A stretch of DNA of 64,000 nt from Methylobacterium sp. BTF04. Its GTDB lineage: Bacteria; Pseudomonadota; Alphaproteobacteria; Rhizobiales; Beijerinckiaceae. The position numbers were made by a program, and so were the translations under genes. Shown here piece by piece: positions 17,257 through 26,001 of the stretch (its first letter is position 1; the number at the start of each line of letters is the position of its first letter). The notes under the pieces are model-generated. The model was given only the letters and a program-made list of their open reading frames with translations. It did not search any database and had not been told where the DNA came from. The stretch is taken from NCBI RefSeq assembly GCF_010692745.1, contig NZ_JAAHTB010000020.1:1-64000 (forward strand), written 5' to 3'.

Positions 17257-19598
17257 CAGTGGGGCTCGCGCATGACGTAGGTATAGAAGCGGATGGTGCC
17301 ATCCGGGTCGACGTCGCGAAACACGCCCTGGATCTCGGCCTCGAAGCCGGGAAACAAGTTCGCCGAGCGTTCAAACATCTTGAAATAGTCCAGCATGGGT
17401 TTGGCCCGCTCATCCAGCCGCTCGCCCGGCAGCACCGTGCCGATGCCCGGCGGGTAGACCAGAAGCAAGGTCGTCGCCACACGGCCCTCCGCTTCCGCAA
17501 TCGGCACATAATCGACGTTGTTGCGGGTGAGCTGCTGCACCGCTTCCTTCGGAGTCATCACCATCTCGGGCAGGTGTCCCGGCTCGAATTGCTTGCGCTG
17601 GAGCGTGCTCGTCCCGGCCTCGCGGTGGAAGGCGTGGAAGTCGGCGCAGAGGTCGCGCAGGCGCACGCCCTTGTAGCGGTTGGGCCGGCGCCGGACGAAT
17701 TCGGGCATCGCGTCCTCGAGCGGCACGTTCTCGTCGTGCAGCCGCTTGAAGGCGACGAGGCCGGAGATCAGCGTGCCGGCCTTCGAGGATTCGACGCCCG
17801 GCGTCAGCAGGAAGAGCAGCGAGTTGAGGTCGTTCTTCTCCGGTACGATGCGGTTCTCGCGCAGGTACTGGGCGACGATGGGGGCCGGCACGCCGTGCTC
17901 GGCATACTCCCCCGTTCGCCGGTCGAAACCGGGGGTGAGCACGGTGAGCTTGTTGGGGTCGGTCATGGCGTAGTTCGGCGCCACATGGGTGAAGCCGTGC
18001 CAGGCGGCGCCCGGAGCCAGTTCCCAATACTTGGCGTCGCTGGCGAGTTCATCGGTGGAGATGCTCTCCCACGGAACCTTGCCGTCGGGGCCCTTCACCA
18101 CGTCCGGCACGAAGGGGTCGAAGAACCAGCGCTTCTGGGGATCGCCCTCCTTCTCCTCGAACTCGCGGCGGATGGCCCGGACCTTCTTGCGCCATTCGAT
18201 GCCGAGCCGGATGGTGTCGTCCCAGAGCACGACGCCCGAGCGGCCCTTCATCATCTGCGCGCCGACGTCCAGCGACGCGAAGAGCGGGTAGAACGGCGAG
18301 GTCGAGGCGTGGACCAGGAAGGTCTCGTTGAAGCGCCGGTGCTCGATGCGTCGGGTCTGGCCACGGATGTGGCTGTCCTTGGTGTGGATCTGCGAGGCCT
18401 GGCTGAAGCTCGCGAGCTGCTTGTGGGTCGATTGGGTGGCGATGATGCCCGGCGAGGTCTCGTCCAGCCCCTTCAGCCCCATGGCGAAGCGACCGGCGAA
18501 GAGCGGGTGGAACTTCATGAAGCCGGCCCAGGCTTCGTCGAACAGGATGTAGTCGCAGAGGTGCCCGATCTTATCGAGGATCATCTGCGCGCTGTAGATC
18601 GTGCCGTCATAGGTGCATTGCTCGACCACCGCGACGCGGAACGGGCGCTCGCGCTTCCACGCGTCGGGATCCTTGATCAACGGGTTGGTGCGGATCTTTT
18701 CGCGGATCAGGGTCTCGTCGAGGGCCTCGTGGTACATCGGCCCGATCAGGCCGAAGCAGTTGCGGTCGGTCTCCAGGAAGACCGGCACCGCGCCGCCGAG
18801 GAACAGCGCGCCGTGATGGGCCGCCTTGTGGTTGTTGCGGTCGAACAACACGAGGTCGCCCTCGGCCACCAGCGCCGAGAGCACGATCTTGTTCGACGCC
18901 GAGGTGCCGTTGAGGACGAAGTAGGTCTTTTCGGCGCCGAAGATGACGGCCGCCTCCTTCTGCGCCTGCAGCGCCGGCCCTTCGTGGACGAGGAGATCGC
19001 CGAGATCGAGAACCGAGTTGTCGAGATCGTCGCGAAACACCGCCTCGCCGAGATGCTCGACGAAGATGCGCCCGATGGGCGAGCGGTTGTAGAAGATGCC
19101 GCCGTTGTGGCCGGGACAGGTCCAGAGCTGGTTGCCCTGCTCGGCGTAATCCACCAGCGCGCCGAAGAACGGCGTCTTCAGGGTCTCGGCATATTGCTTC
19201 ACGCGGCTGACGAGGCCGCGGGCGATGTAATCCGGGGTTTCCTCCGCCAGGAAGATGTAGCCGTCGATGAAGTCGAGCACCTCGACGGGAATGTCCTCCA
19301 GGCGCTTGCGGCGGACCATGATTACGATGGGCATTTCCAGCCCGCGCTTCCTCATGAGGTTGATCAGCGCCGCCGCCTTGCCGTCGAGGCCGCGCTTGCC
19401 CCAATCCACCACCATGCAGCCGATGGCGGCATCGGTCTGGACCGCGATGGCCGCATCCTCGACGCGCCGCGCCCGCACCACCTCGAAGCCGAGCTTTTCG
19501 ATGGAGGTGAGGATCTGCTGGACGCGTACGCCTTCGAGATCGTCCGGATCGAAGTTCGGCGCGCACATCAGGACGGTGAAGCGGCGGAAGAAGTCCAT
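17256..19598 (-). CDS. Orn/Lys/Arg decarboxylase (class III PLP, with N-terminal domain)
   Basis: This enzyme removes CO2 from a basic amino acid to make a polyamine precursor (putrescine, cadaverine or agmatine). The 780-residue length fits the large-chain class. It has a receiver-like N-terminal wing (residues 1-130), then the PLP fold with LNGTSASNKIVLSALV, FDEAWAGFMKFHP and the PLP-lysine motif TQSTHKQLASF, and a C-terminal domain containing LLLVYPPGIGTVLPGE. Which amino acid is used cannot be told by eye. The ATG at 19598 was preferred over the frame start at 19631. It is co-translated with the GNAT gene. Confidence 0.9.
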   Translation of the reverse strand: MDFFRRFTVLMCAPNFDPDDLEGVRVQQILTSIEKLGFEVVRARRVEDAAIAVQTDAAIGCMVVDWGKRGLDGKAAALINLMRKRGLEMPIVIMVRRKRLEDIPVEVLDFIDGYIFLAEETPDYIARGLVSRVKQYAETLKTPFFGALVDYAEQGNQLWTCPGHNGGIFYNRSPIGRIFVEHLGEAVFRDDLDNSVLDLGDLLVHEGPALQAQKEAAVIFGAEKTYFVLNGTSASNKIVLSALVAEGDLVLFDRNNHKAAHHGALFLGGAVPVFLETDRNCFGLIGPMYHEALDETLIREKIRTNPLIKDPDAWKRERPFRVAVVEQCTYDGTIYSAQMILDKIGHLCDYILFDEAWAGFMKFHPLFAGRFAMGLKGLDETSPGIIATQSTHKQLASFSQASQIHTKDSHIRGQTRRIEHRRFNETFLVHASTSPFYPLFASLDVGAQMMKGRSGVVLWDDTIRLGIEWRKKVRAIRREFEEKEGDPQKRWFFDPFVPDVVKGPDGKVPWESISTDELASDAKYWELAPGAAWHGFTHVAPNYAMTDPNKLTVLTPGFDRRTGEYAEHGVPAPIVAQYLRENRIVPEKNDLNSLLFLLTPGVESSKAGTLISGLVAFKRLHDENVPLEDAMPEFVRRRPNRYKGVRLRDLCADFHAFHREAGTSTLQRKQFEPGHLPEMVMTPKEAVQQLTRNNVDYVPIAEAEGRVATTLLLVYPPGIGTVLPGERLDERAKPMLDYFKMFERSANLFPGFEAEIQGVFRDVDPDGTIRFYTYVMREPH

Positions 19599-19700
19599 GC
19601 GGGGAAGGCTCCAGGGATAAGTCGGGCGCACCGTTCGCGACGGGGCGTGACGCTTCGATGACGGTTGTGGGGCGGGACGCGGCTTTTCGCGGCCGCCTGT

Positions 19701-20729
19701 TTAAGCCCGGCGCGTCACGAGGCCGAGGCGACGGATCACCCCATAGACCGCCAGCGACGTGAGCGCACCAATCCCGAGCGCGATGGCGGAGCCGTCTTCG
19801 AACTCGCCGAGGAACAGGCCCTTGGTGTTCATGCCGAACACGCCGGTGACGAGGGTCGGCGGCAGGAACAGGGCGGTGAGCACCGACAGGGTGAAGAGCT
19901 GGCGGTTGGTCTCCGCCGCCGTCCGTCCCGCGATCTCGTCCTGCAAGGTGCGGGTCCGCTCCGACAGGACATGCATGTCGCGGTGGAGCGAATCGAGGCG
20001 CTGGACCACGCGGGCGGCCATGGTCACCACCGCCTCCGGCAGCGCGTCGTCATCCTCGTCGGTCTCGGCTTCCAGGCGATGGAACACCGCGGCGAGGCCG
20101 GAGAGTTGGCGGTGCTGGCGCACGGCCTGCCGGCGGATCGGCGCGAGCGGCCGAGGATCGTCGGATCGGGTCTCGTCGAGGACACGGTCCTCGATGGCGT
20201 CGAGTTCATCGGAGAAGCGCTTGGCGGAGGCCGCCAGCGAGGCCACCACGCCTTCGACGAAGCGTTCGAGGAGCCGGGCCGGCGAGGCGGCGCGGGCCCC
20301 GGCGAGCACCGCGTCGCGGGCGGCCTCGGCCCCGGCGGTGGCATGGCGCCGGCCGCTCACCAGGAAGCCCGGCCCGAGCACGCAATGCAGGCGGCCGGTC
20401 GGCTCCTCGCCGATCTCGCCGTCGAAAGCGCGCTCGCGGTCGGCGATCACCACGCCGAGCCATTCGCCCTCGACCACCACGCGCTGGTGCTCGTCGCGCG
20501 CGAAAATGGCGGCGGTCAGACGCGGCGGCCCGAGCCGCCCGGACTCGATCAGATCCGCGAGCCGGGCATCGATGAGATCCACATGCAGCCAGACGTAGCC
20601 ATCGCCGCCGGCCTCACGCGCGGGCAGATCGGCTGCGAATGCGATCGGCGTCGCCACCCCCTCGGCGTCGAAGCGCAGGGCGAAGAGCAGACCCGGCAGG
20701 GCGGCTTCGTCGGTGAGAAGGCGCAACAT
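19701..20729 (-). CDS. CorA/ZntB-family divalent cation transporter
   Basis: The 342-residue product has a long soluble, helical N-terminal funnel domain. Two C-terminal membrane helices follow, joined by the family hallmark GMN in VTGVFGMNTKG. This topology is that of CorA (Mg2+) and ZntB (Zn2+) channels; the sequence LLFALRFDAEG at the start resembles the ZntB branch, but the ion cannot be settled. The ATG at 20729 follows CGGAAA. It is codirectional with the decarboxylase (about 100 nt apart) and divergent from ppk2. Confidence 0.85.
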   Translation of the reverse strand: MLRLLTDEAALPGLLFALRFDAEGVATPIAFAADLPAREAGGDGYVWLHVDLIDARLADLIESGRLGPPRLTAAIFARDEHQRVVVEGEWLGVVIADRERAFDGEIGEEPTGRLHCVLGPGFLVSGRRHATAGAEAARDAVLAGARAASPARLLERFVEGVVASLAASAKRFSDELDAIEDRVLDETRSDDPRPLAPIRRQAVRQHRQLSGLAAVFHRLEAETDEDDDALPEAVVTMAARVVQRLDSLHRDMHVLSERTRTLQDEIAGRTAAETNRQLFTLSVLTALFLPPTLVTGVFGMNTKGLFLGEFEDGSAIALGIGALTSLAVYGVIRRLGLVTRRA

Positions 20730-20874
20730 GGATTTCCGGCGGTGTTCATTGCCGGCAAAAGTCCGGCATCGCGCCCTGGGACATCGCAAGTGCGGACGAC
20801 ACTGTCATGACGCGCGGCGTCCGTATCAGGACTGTCACACGAGCCTGATCTAACGGCCCTCATATTTTTCGACG

Positions 20875-21813
20875 ATGGGGCGGCGGATGGATCACGGGCA
20901 GCGGGCGGCAGGAGCCTTCGACATCGAGGCGATCCGCCGGGAAGTCGCGGACGATTTCGACGAGGAGCTCGAGATGGAGCTCGACGAGGAACGCCTCGAA
21001 CTCCTGGCCGATTCGGTCGGTGGTGGCCCGCGTCGCCCGACCATGGACCGCAAGCAGTACTTTCGCGAGCTGTTCCGGCTCCAGCACGAGCTGGTGCGCC
21101 TGCAGGACTGGGTGCAGAGCCAGAAGCTGCGCGTGGTCGTGATCTTCGAAGGCCGCGATTCCGCCGGAAAGGGCGGCGCCATCAAGCGCATCACCCAGCG
21201 CCTCAACCCGCGGGTCTGCCGCGTCGCCGCCCTGCCGGCGCCGAGCGAGCGCGAGCGCACGCAATGGTATTTCCAGCGCTACGTGGCGCACCTGCCGGCC
21301 GGCGGCGAGATCGTGCTGTTCGACCGCTCCTGGTACAACCGGGCCGGCGTCGAGCGGGTAATGGGCTTCTGCTCCCCCGACGAAGTGGAGGAGTTCTACC
21401 GCTCCGTGCCGGAATTCGAGCGGATGCTCGTCCGCTCGGGTGTCATCGTGCTGAAATACTGGTTCTCGATCACCGACGAGGAGCAGGAACTGCGCTTCAA
21501 CATGCGCATCCACGATCCGCTCAAGCAGTGGAAACTCTCGCCGATGGACGTGCAATCCCGCCGCCTGTGGGAGGACTACACCCGGGCCAAGGAAGAGATG
21601 CTGGCGCGCACCCATATCCCCGAGGCACCGTGGTGGGTGGTGGAGGCCGTCGACAAGAAGAAGGCCCGGCTCAACTGCATCAGCCACCTGCTGACGCAAA
21701 TCCCCTACGGCGATGTCGAGCATCCCCCGGTCCACCTGCCCGACCGCGAGCGCCATGACGATTACGCCCGCCAGCCGGTGCCGCCGGAGATGTTCGTGCC
21801 ATCGCTGTTCTGA
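20875..21813 (+). CDS. ppk2: Polyphosphate kinase 2
   Basis: PPK2 transfers phosphate between polyphosphate and nucleotides, usually making GTP or ATP from the diphosphate. The 312-residue product is one PPK2 domain with Walker A EGRDSAGKGGAIKR (about 92-105), Walker B FDRSWYNRAGVE (149-160) and the lid region containing FSITDEEQELRF. The acidic N-terminal extension (residues 20-45) is common in this group. ATG 20875 is the frame start; the ATG at 20887 has a GGGGCGGCGG purine stretch before it and may be the real one. It is divergent from the CorA gene. Confidence 0.93.
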   Translation: MGRRMDHGQRAAGAFDIEAIRREVADDFDEELEMELDEERLELLADSVGGGPRRPTMDRKQYFRELFRLQHELVRLQDWVQSQKLRVVVIFEGRDSAGKGGAIKRITQRLNPRVCRVAALPAPSERERTQWYFQRYVAHLPAGGEIVLFDRSWYNRAGVERVMGFCSPDEVEEFYRSVPEFERMLVRSGVIVLKYWFSITDEEQELRFNMRIHDPLKQWKLSPMDVQSRRLWEDYTRAKEEMLARTHIPEAPWWVVEAVDKKKARLNCISHLLTQIPYGDVEHPPVHLPDRERHDDYARQPVPPEMFVPSLF

Positions 21814-21820
21814 GCCCCCG

Positions 21821-22237
21821 CTATCGCAGCGGCGGGCAGGCCAGCTCATAGGGCGCCACGACGATGTCGCCCTGGCGCGGATTGTTGAGGGCGACGGGCT
21901 GGGTGCCGCCGCCATCGATGTCGACGTAGCAGCGATCAAGCACGGCGACCGTTGCGTAGGAGGCCCGGAAAGCCGGCTGCTGCTGGGCGAGCCCGGACTC
22001 GTCGAGAGGCGCCCGGCAATAGACCGCGATGTCGACCTGGCCCGACCGGAGGTAGCGGATCGGGTGGGCGTGGTGCGGCCGCACGGTGAAGCCGGGACCG
22101 CCATCCTGGCTCGCCACCACCACGTGATCGGTTCGGTTGATCACCTGCCGGAGGCATCCGGCCTCGGCCGATCCCGCACTGGTCGCCACCAAAAGCCCGG
22201 CGGCGAGGCCAGCCGTGTGTCGCATGCATCCGCGCAT
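21821..22237 (-). CDS. Secreted protein of unknown function (138 aa)
   Basis: The 138-residue product has a signal peptide (hydrophobic residues 8-22, cleavage near AEA) and a small mature domain with four Cys. It begins GCLRQVINRTDHVVVASQDGG and ends YELACPP. The N-terminal Cys and the pattern of two Cys pairs suggest a disulfide-bonded periplasmic or surface protein. ATG 22237 is preceded by AGGGAG; the ATG at 22225 is an alternative. It is convergent with ppk2, with 7 nt between the stops. I do not recognise the family. Confidence 0.65.
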   Translation of the reverse strand: MRGCMRHTAGLAAGLLVATSAGSAEAGCLRQVINRTDHVVVASQDGGPGFTVRPHHAHPIRYLRSGQVDIAVYCRAPLDESGLAQQQPAFRASYATVAVLDRCYVDIDGGGTQPVALNNPRQGDIVVAPYELACPPLR

Positions 22238-22398
22238 CGGGTCTCGTCTCCCTGAAGGGGCGTGCCCCCGCGTTACGTCCGATTTCGACATCAACGGAAG
22301 CGTCGGCGGGCGCGTTCCACGCGACGTCGCGGCTTGATCCAGACGGCGCGGATGGGCAGACCCGTATCCCAACGCCACCGCACGCCACGGACCCTGCC

Positions 22399-23196
22399 AT
22401 GAGCACCACCGACGAGATCCTGTTCGCGATCGATGCGGCGGGCGTCGCCCGTATCGTCCTCAACCGGCCGCAGGCGCGCAACGCACTGACCTTCGCCATG
22501 TATCAGGGGCTGATCGACCTGTGCGGGCGCATCGAGTCGGACGAGAGCGTCAAGGCGTTGGTGATCACCGGAGCCGGCGAGAAGGCGTTCGCAGCCGGCA
22601 CCGATATCGCCCAGTTCCGCGCTTTCTCCACGGCACAGGACGCCCTCGACTACGAGCGCTTCATGGACCGGGTGATGGGCGCGTTGGAGCGGCTCAGGGT
22701 GCCGACCATCGCGGCGGTGGCCGGGGCCTGTACCGGAGGCGGCGCCGCCATCGCGGCGGCCTGCGACCTGCGCATCGCCACGCGCGATGCGCGGTTCGGC
22801 TTCCCCATCGCTCGGACGCTCGGCAACTGCCTTTCGCTGGGCAACCTGCAGCGGCTATCGGCCCTGATCGGCCCGGCCCGCGTCAAGGACATGATCTTCA
22901 CCGCCCGGCTCATCGGCGGAGAGGAGGCGCTCGCCATCGGCCTCGTGACCGAGATGGTGGAGGATGCCGCGGCACTGGAGCAGCGCGCCGCCGAACTCGC
23001 CACCCTGGTCGCCGGCCACGCCCCCCTCACCCTGCGCGCCACCAAGGAAGGCCTGCGCCGGCTCCAGGGCATGGACGAGGCCGAGGGTGAGCGCCCCGGC
23101 GATGACCTGATCCGGATGTGCTACACCAGCGCCGATTTTCGCGAAGGCATGGAGGCATTCCTCGCCAAGCGCGCGCCGGCTTGGCAGGGCCGCTGA
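22399..23196 (+). CDS. Enoyl-CoA hydratase/isomerase family protein
   Basis: The 265-residue product is a crotonase-fold enzyme acting on acyl-CoA. It begins with IVLNRPQARNAL, and the first oxyanion-hole segment is AFAAGTDIAQF (about 68-78). The second is VAGACTGGGAAIAAACDLRIAT (about 107-128), where Gly-Gly-Gly holds the thioester oxygen. At the usual catalytic Glu positions it has FPIARTLGNCLSLG, without an obvious second Glu, so hydratase activity is not assured and an isomerase or other crotonase reaction is possible. It stands alone. Confidence 0.85.
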   Translation: MSTTDEILFAIDAAGVARIVLNRPQARNALTFAMYQGLIDLCGRIESDESVKALVITGAGEKAFAAGTDIAQFRAFSTAQDALDYERFMDRVMGALERLRVPTIAAVAGACTGGGAAIAAACDLRIATRDARFGFPIARTLGNCLSLGNLQRLSALIGPARVKDMIFTARLIGGEEALAIGLVTEMVEDAAALEQRAAELATLVAGHAPLTLRATKEGLRRLQGMDEAEGERPGDDLIRMCYTSADFREGMEAFLAKRAPAWQGR

Positions 23197-23562
23197 AGGG
23201 GGTTTTCGCGCGAGTGGGATGCCGACCCGCGGGACGCCACTGCGACTCCACGCGGAGAATAGAGGTGTTGGCGTGATCCAAGGATCGCGGACATGGCGCG
23301 AGGTGAAGAAATCTGACGCTGGGCCCCATGAGGGAGCCCAGTTTCGACCCTTCTCGACCCCTCAGACTGTGGTTTCGGTCGCCCCTGAGCGGCCGCCGTT
23401 TCTACTTTCGCACTCAGGCCGACTGCACAGTATCGCGCAGGCCGTGACATCTAATCAAATCCACGGGCAGATGAAAACTTGCTCCGGATTTGCAATTTCC
23501 GCCGACAGCCGTAGCCTTCTCCCCGAAACTTATAAGTAGTAAGACGGCAGGGGAGGGATGAC
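23197..23562. other. Intergenic region upstream of the cytochrome P460 gene
   Basis: This 366-nt gap holds no convincing gene. Near its end lies the perfect 10-bp palindrome ACTTATAAGT (23528-23537), which also reads as a -10-like TATAAG. GGGAGGG, the P460 ribosome binding site, comes after it. The region is less GC-rich than its surroundings. Confidence 0.35.
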
Positions 23563-24090
23563 ATGTCCGTATGGTATATTCGGGGGACCGCTCTCGCGTC
23601 GGCTTTTCTGATGACTGGCCTGATTGCAATTGCAGACGGAAACGATGCAAGCAATACTTCACCGGTCTACGACGTCGGACTGCCACCCGGCTATCGCGAC
23701 TGGCAGGTGATCGGCGTCGCCCATGAGGCTGGCGCCCTCAACGACATTCGTGTGATTCTCGGTAACGACATCGCCATGAAGGCTTATCGAAGCGCGACAA
23801 GGCCGTTCCCTGACGGATCGATCATCGCCAGGCTGGCTTGGAAGTACGTTCCGTCAGCCGAGAACAACGCGATATTCGGCCAGCAGCAATCATTCGTTGC
23901 GGGTGATCCGACGAATGTTCAGATCGATGTGAAGGATTCGACGAAATATGCCGCGTCAGGCGGGTGGGGCTACGGCCAGTTCGAGAACGGCAGGGTCAAT
24001 CCGAGCGTCGATCTGATCAATACGTGCTTTGCATGCCATGATCGACTGCCGAAGTCGGAGGATTTAGTTTTCACTCGTTATGCGCCCTGA
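23563..24090 (+). CDS. Cytochrome P460-family c-type haem protein
   Basis: The 175-residue product has an N-terminal signal or anchor (residues 6-24) and a P460 domain. It has a conserved LPPGYRDWQVIGVAHEAG start, FPDGSIIARLAWK in the middle and a C-terminal haem c site CFACH (about 156-160). In P460 enzymes of ammonia oxidisers a lysine crosslinks the haem and hydroxylamine is oxidised; many relatives elsewhere have no known reaction. Maturation needs the general cytochrome c system. The ribosome binding site GGGAGGG precedes the ATG by 8 nt. It stands alone upstream of the broken OmpA-family gene. Confidence 0.82.
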   Translation: MSVWYIRGTALASAFLMTGLIAIADGNDASNTSPVYDVGLPPGYRDWQVIGVAHEAGALNDIRVILGNDIAMKAYRSATRPFPDGSIIARLAWKYVPSAENNAIFGQQQSFVAGDPTNVQIDVKDSTKYAASGGWGYGQFENGRVNPSVDLINTCFACHDRLPKSEDLVFTRYAP

Positions 24091-24347
24091 ATACGGCCGG
24101 ATGTCCGCCGGCAGAATCGGCTCACCAAGAGCGGGCCGTCTCGAAACCACCCATCTCGGACGTTCAGGCCTGGGCACCACCCCGTCGAGATTTCGACGCC
24201 GCGTGGCGACGATCGCGCGGGGCGGCTTGCGGATCGGACTTCCATCGGAGCACCGGCACAGCGCGACCAAACTCCGCTACACCTTGGCCGTACGAGGACT
24301 TATGCGTCGGCGGGTCCATCTGATTCGGACCGTGATCGGGGGCGGGA

Positions 24348-25420
24348 ATGCGTCCGTTTTTATTGATCATGGCCACCTGCGCCGCATTGTGGCCCGCGCT
24401 TAGTCTCGCCGATGCGACGGTTCCTACGAAGGATATCCCGGGATCGAAGGACAGCCCGGCGCTCAAGCGTTACGATGGTTCCTTCATCGTGAGCTACACC
24501 AAATTTTCTTATACCGACTTCAAGGTTTCACTCGCGAATCTTGAACCGACCGATCAGCACGATGTGATGACCAATCAGCCGGTCTTGCCGAAACAGGAAA
24601 AAGAGCTGGAAGGCGTACTGACCCGCCTCGTCTATCTGATCCCCGCGGATCGCTCCCCTTCGAGGTGATGCGCAATTATCAGGACGAGATCGAAGCCGGC
24701 GGGGGTGCGGTCCTGTTCTCCTGCAAGGCGGAGGGCTGCGGCGGCGACCACACACGCTCGTCCTACGGCGGCGGCGGCACGTCGAGCCTGTTGATGTATT
24801 TCTTCCACGACGCCGACATCAAGGATCCGGCATTCTCCAACGGCGCCTGCGCGGTCTCGAGCACGATCAGCGATCAGCGCTACTTCACCGGCAAACGCAC
24901 CGATCCGGACGGCGACACCTATCTGGCGGTCCAGACCTTCCAGGTCGACGGCGGCTCCTACTGCATGGCCCTGACCTGACGCACCATCGCCGTGGTTCAT
25001 CTGCTCGAACCCAAGCGGCGCGAGCGGAAGATGACCACGGTCGACGCCGAGGCGATGGCCAAGAGCATCGGTGCCACCGGCAAGGTCGCGCTCTCCGGGA
25101 TCCTGTTCGATACGGCCAAGACCGACGTGAAGCCGGATTCGGCGCCGACGCTGCAGGAGATCGCCGGGCTGATGAAGGCGAACCCGAAGCTTGCGGTGAT
25201 CGCCGTCGGGCACACCGACAACCAAGGCGCCTACGAGCACAACGTCGATCTCTCGCGCCGCCGGGCCGACGCGGTGATCAAGACGCTCGCGGCGAGCTAC
25301 GGCGTCGATGCCAAGCGCCTCAAGGCTGCGGGCATCGGCATGGTGGCGCCGAACGCGAGCAACGACGACGAGGCGGGACGCGCCAAGAACCGGCGCGTCG
25401 AATTGGTGAAGCTGAACTGA
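24348..25420 (+). pseudogene. OmpA-family outer-membrane protein gene with frameshift and nonsense codon
   Basis: Three successive frames together encode one protein of about 357 residues. There is a signal peptide and a DATVPTKDIPGSKDSP N-domain (24348 onward). A middle part follows (EVMRNYQDEIEAGGGAVLF to SYCMAL), and then a complete C-terminal OmpA peptidoglycan-binding domain (LSGILFDTAKTDVKPDS, VGHTDNQGAYEHNVDLSRRRA, AKNRRVELVKLN). The first lesion is a missing C in the CCCC run 24655-24658, which shifts the frame and stops at 24666-24668. The second is an in-frame TGA at 24977-24979, where I expect a Gly codon before RTIAVVHLLEPK. All other codons read well, so inactivation looks recent. 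Confidence 0.85.
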
Positions 25421-25423
25421 GCG

Positions 25424-25858
25424 ATGCGGCGTCTGGTCTTCCTCCTGCTCGTCGCGACATTCGCCTGCGGATCGGTCCGGGCCGAGCCCTTGCCGGAGGC
25501 GATGCGCGACAGCCTCGGCGACTGGCGCGCCGTCCCCGACGACGGCCAGCCGGGTTGCCGGCTGACGCTCACCGACACGCGCACCATCGGCGGATGGTCG
25601 GTGGAGCCGGCAGCGACCTGCGCCGCGCGATTGTCGCGCCTCGCAGACGCCTACGCCTGGGATTACGAGCGCGGCGTGCGGGTCTTCGACGCGACGCGGA
25701 AGGCCATCATGACCTTCGAGGAGGATGAGACCACTCTCATGAAGACGCGCGGCGCGGCGACCCCGGCGGTGATGCTCGTGCGGGCCAAGGCGGGTGTCGA
25801 GCGGGCTCCGAACGCCGCCGCTGTTGCGGGCACCTGGGCGATGCGTCGTCAGGGGTGA
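25424..25858 (+). CDS. AprI/Inh-type metalloprotease-inhibitor-like secreted protein
   Basis: The 144-residue product has a signal peptide (residues 3-20, cleavage near VRA). Its small beta-barrel-like domain resembles the AprI/Inh inhibitors of serralysin proteases: LGDWRAVPDDGQPGCRLTLTD with a conserved Trp and Cys, a second Cys (TCAARL), and the ending VAGTWAMRR. Similar domains occur in proteins that are not known inhibitors, so the function is tentative. It starts 3 nt after the OmpA pseudogene and was probably co-transcribed with it, so its expression may depend on that promoter. Confidence 0.7.
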   Translation: MRRLVFLLLVATFACGSVRAEPLPEAMRDSLGDWRAVPDDGQPGCRLTLTDTRTIGGWSVEPAATCAARLSRLADAYAWDYERGVRVFDATRKAIMTFEEDETTLMKTRGAATPAVMLVRAKAGVERAPNAAAVAGTWAMRRQG

Positions 25859-25983
25859 TGGAGATGTGCGTCGACAACCCGCGCGCGGGGTTCTTCCAGG
25901 CGTTCGCGACCCCTCCGGCGATCGAGGACCGGATCGCGGCGCTCACGCGGCATGCCGGCGGGAGAATGCCGGCAAACCTGTGA
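25858..25983 (+). CDS. Possible 41-aa open reading frame
   Basis: A 41-codon frame starts at an ATG overlapping the TGA of the AprI-like gene (TGATG) and contains FFQAFATPPAIEDRIAALTRHAGG. The overlapping start is typical of coupled genes, and the sequence is plausible for a small helical peptide. There is no known family and no independent ribosome binding site, so this may be a chance frame. Confidence 0.25.
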   Translation: MEMCVDNPRAGFFQAFATPPAIEDRIAALTRHAGGRMPANL

Positions 25984-26001
25984 ACGCGTGGTAGCGGCCC
26001 T

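Noticed and set aside
17259-19661. An 800-codon open frame on the plus strand opposite the decarboxylase
   Set aside because: It is the GC-driven mirror of a strongly conserved gene, is rich in Arg, Gly, Val and His, has no motif and no ribosome binding site.
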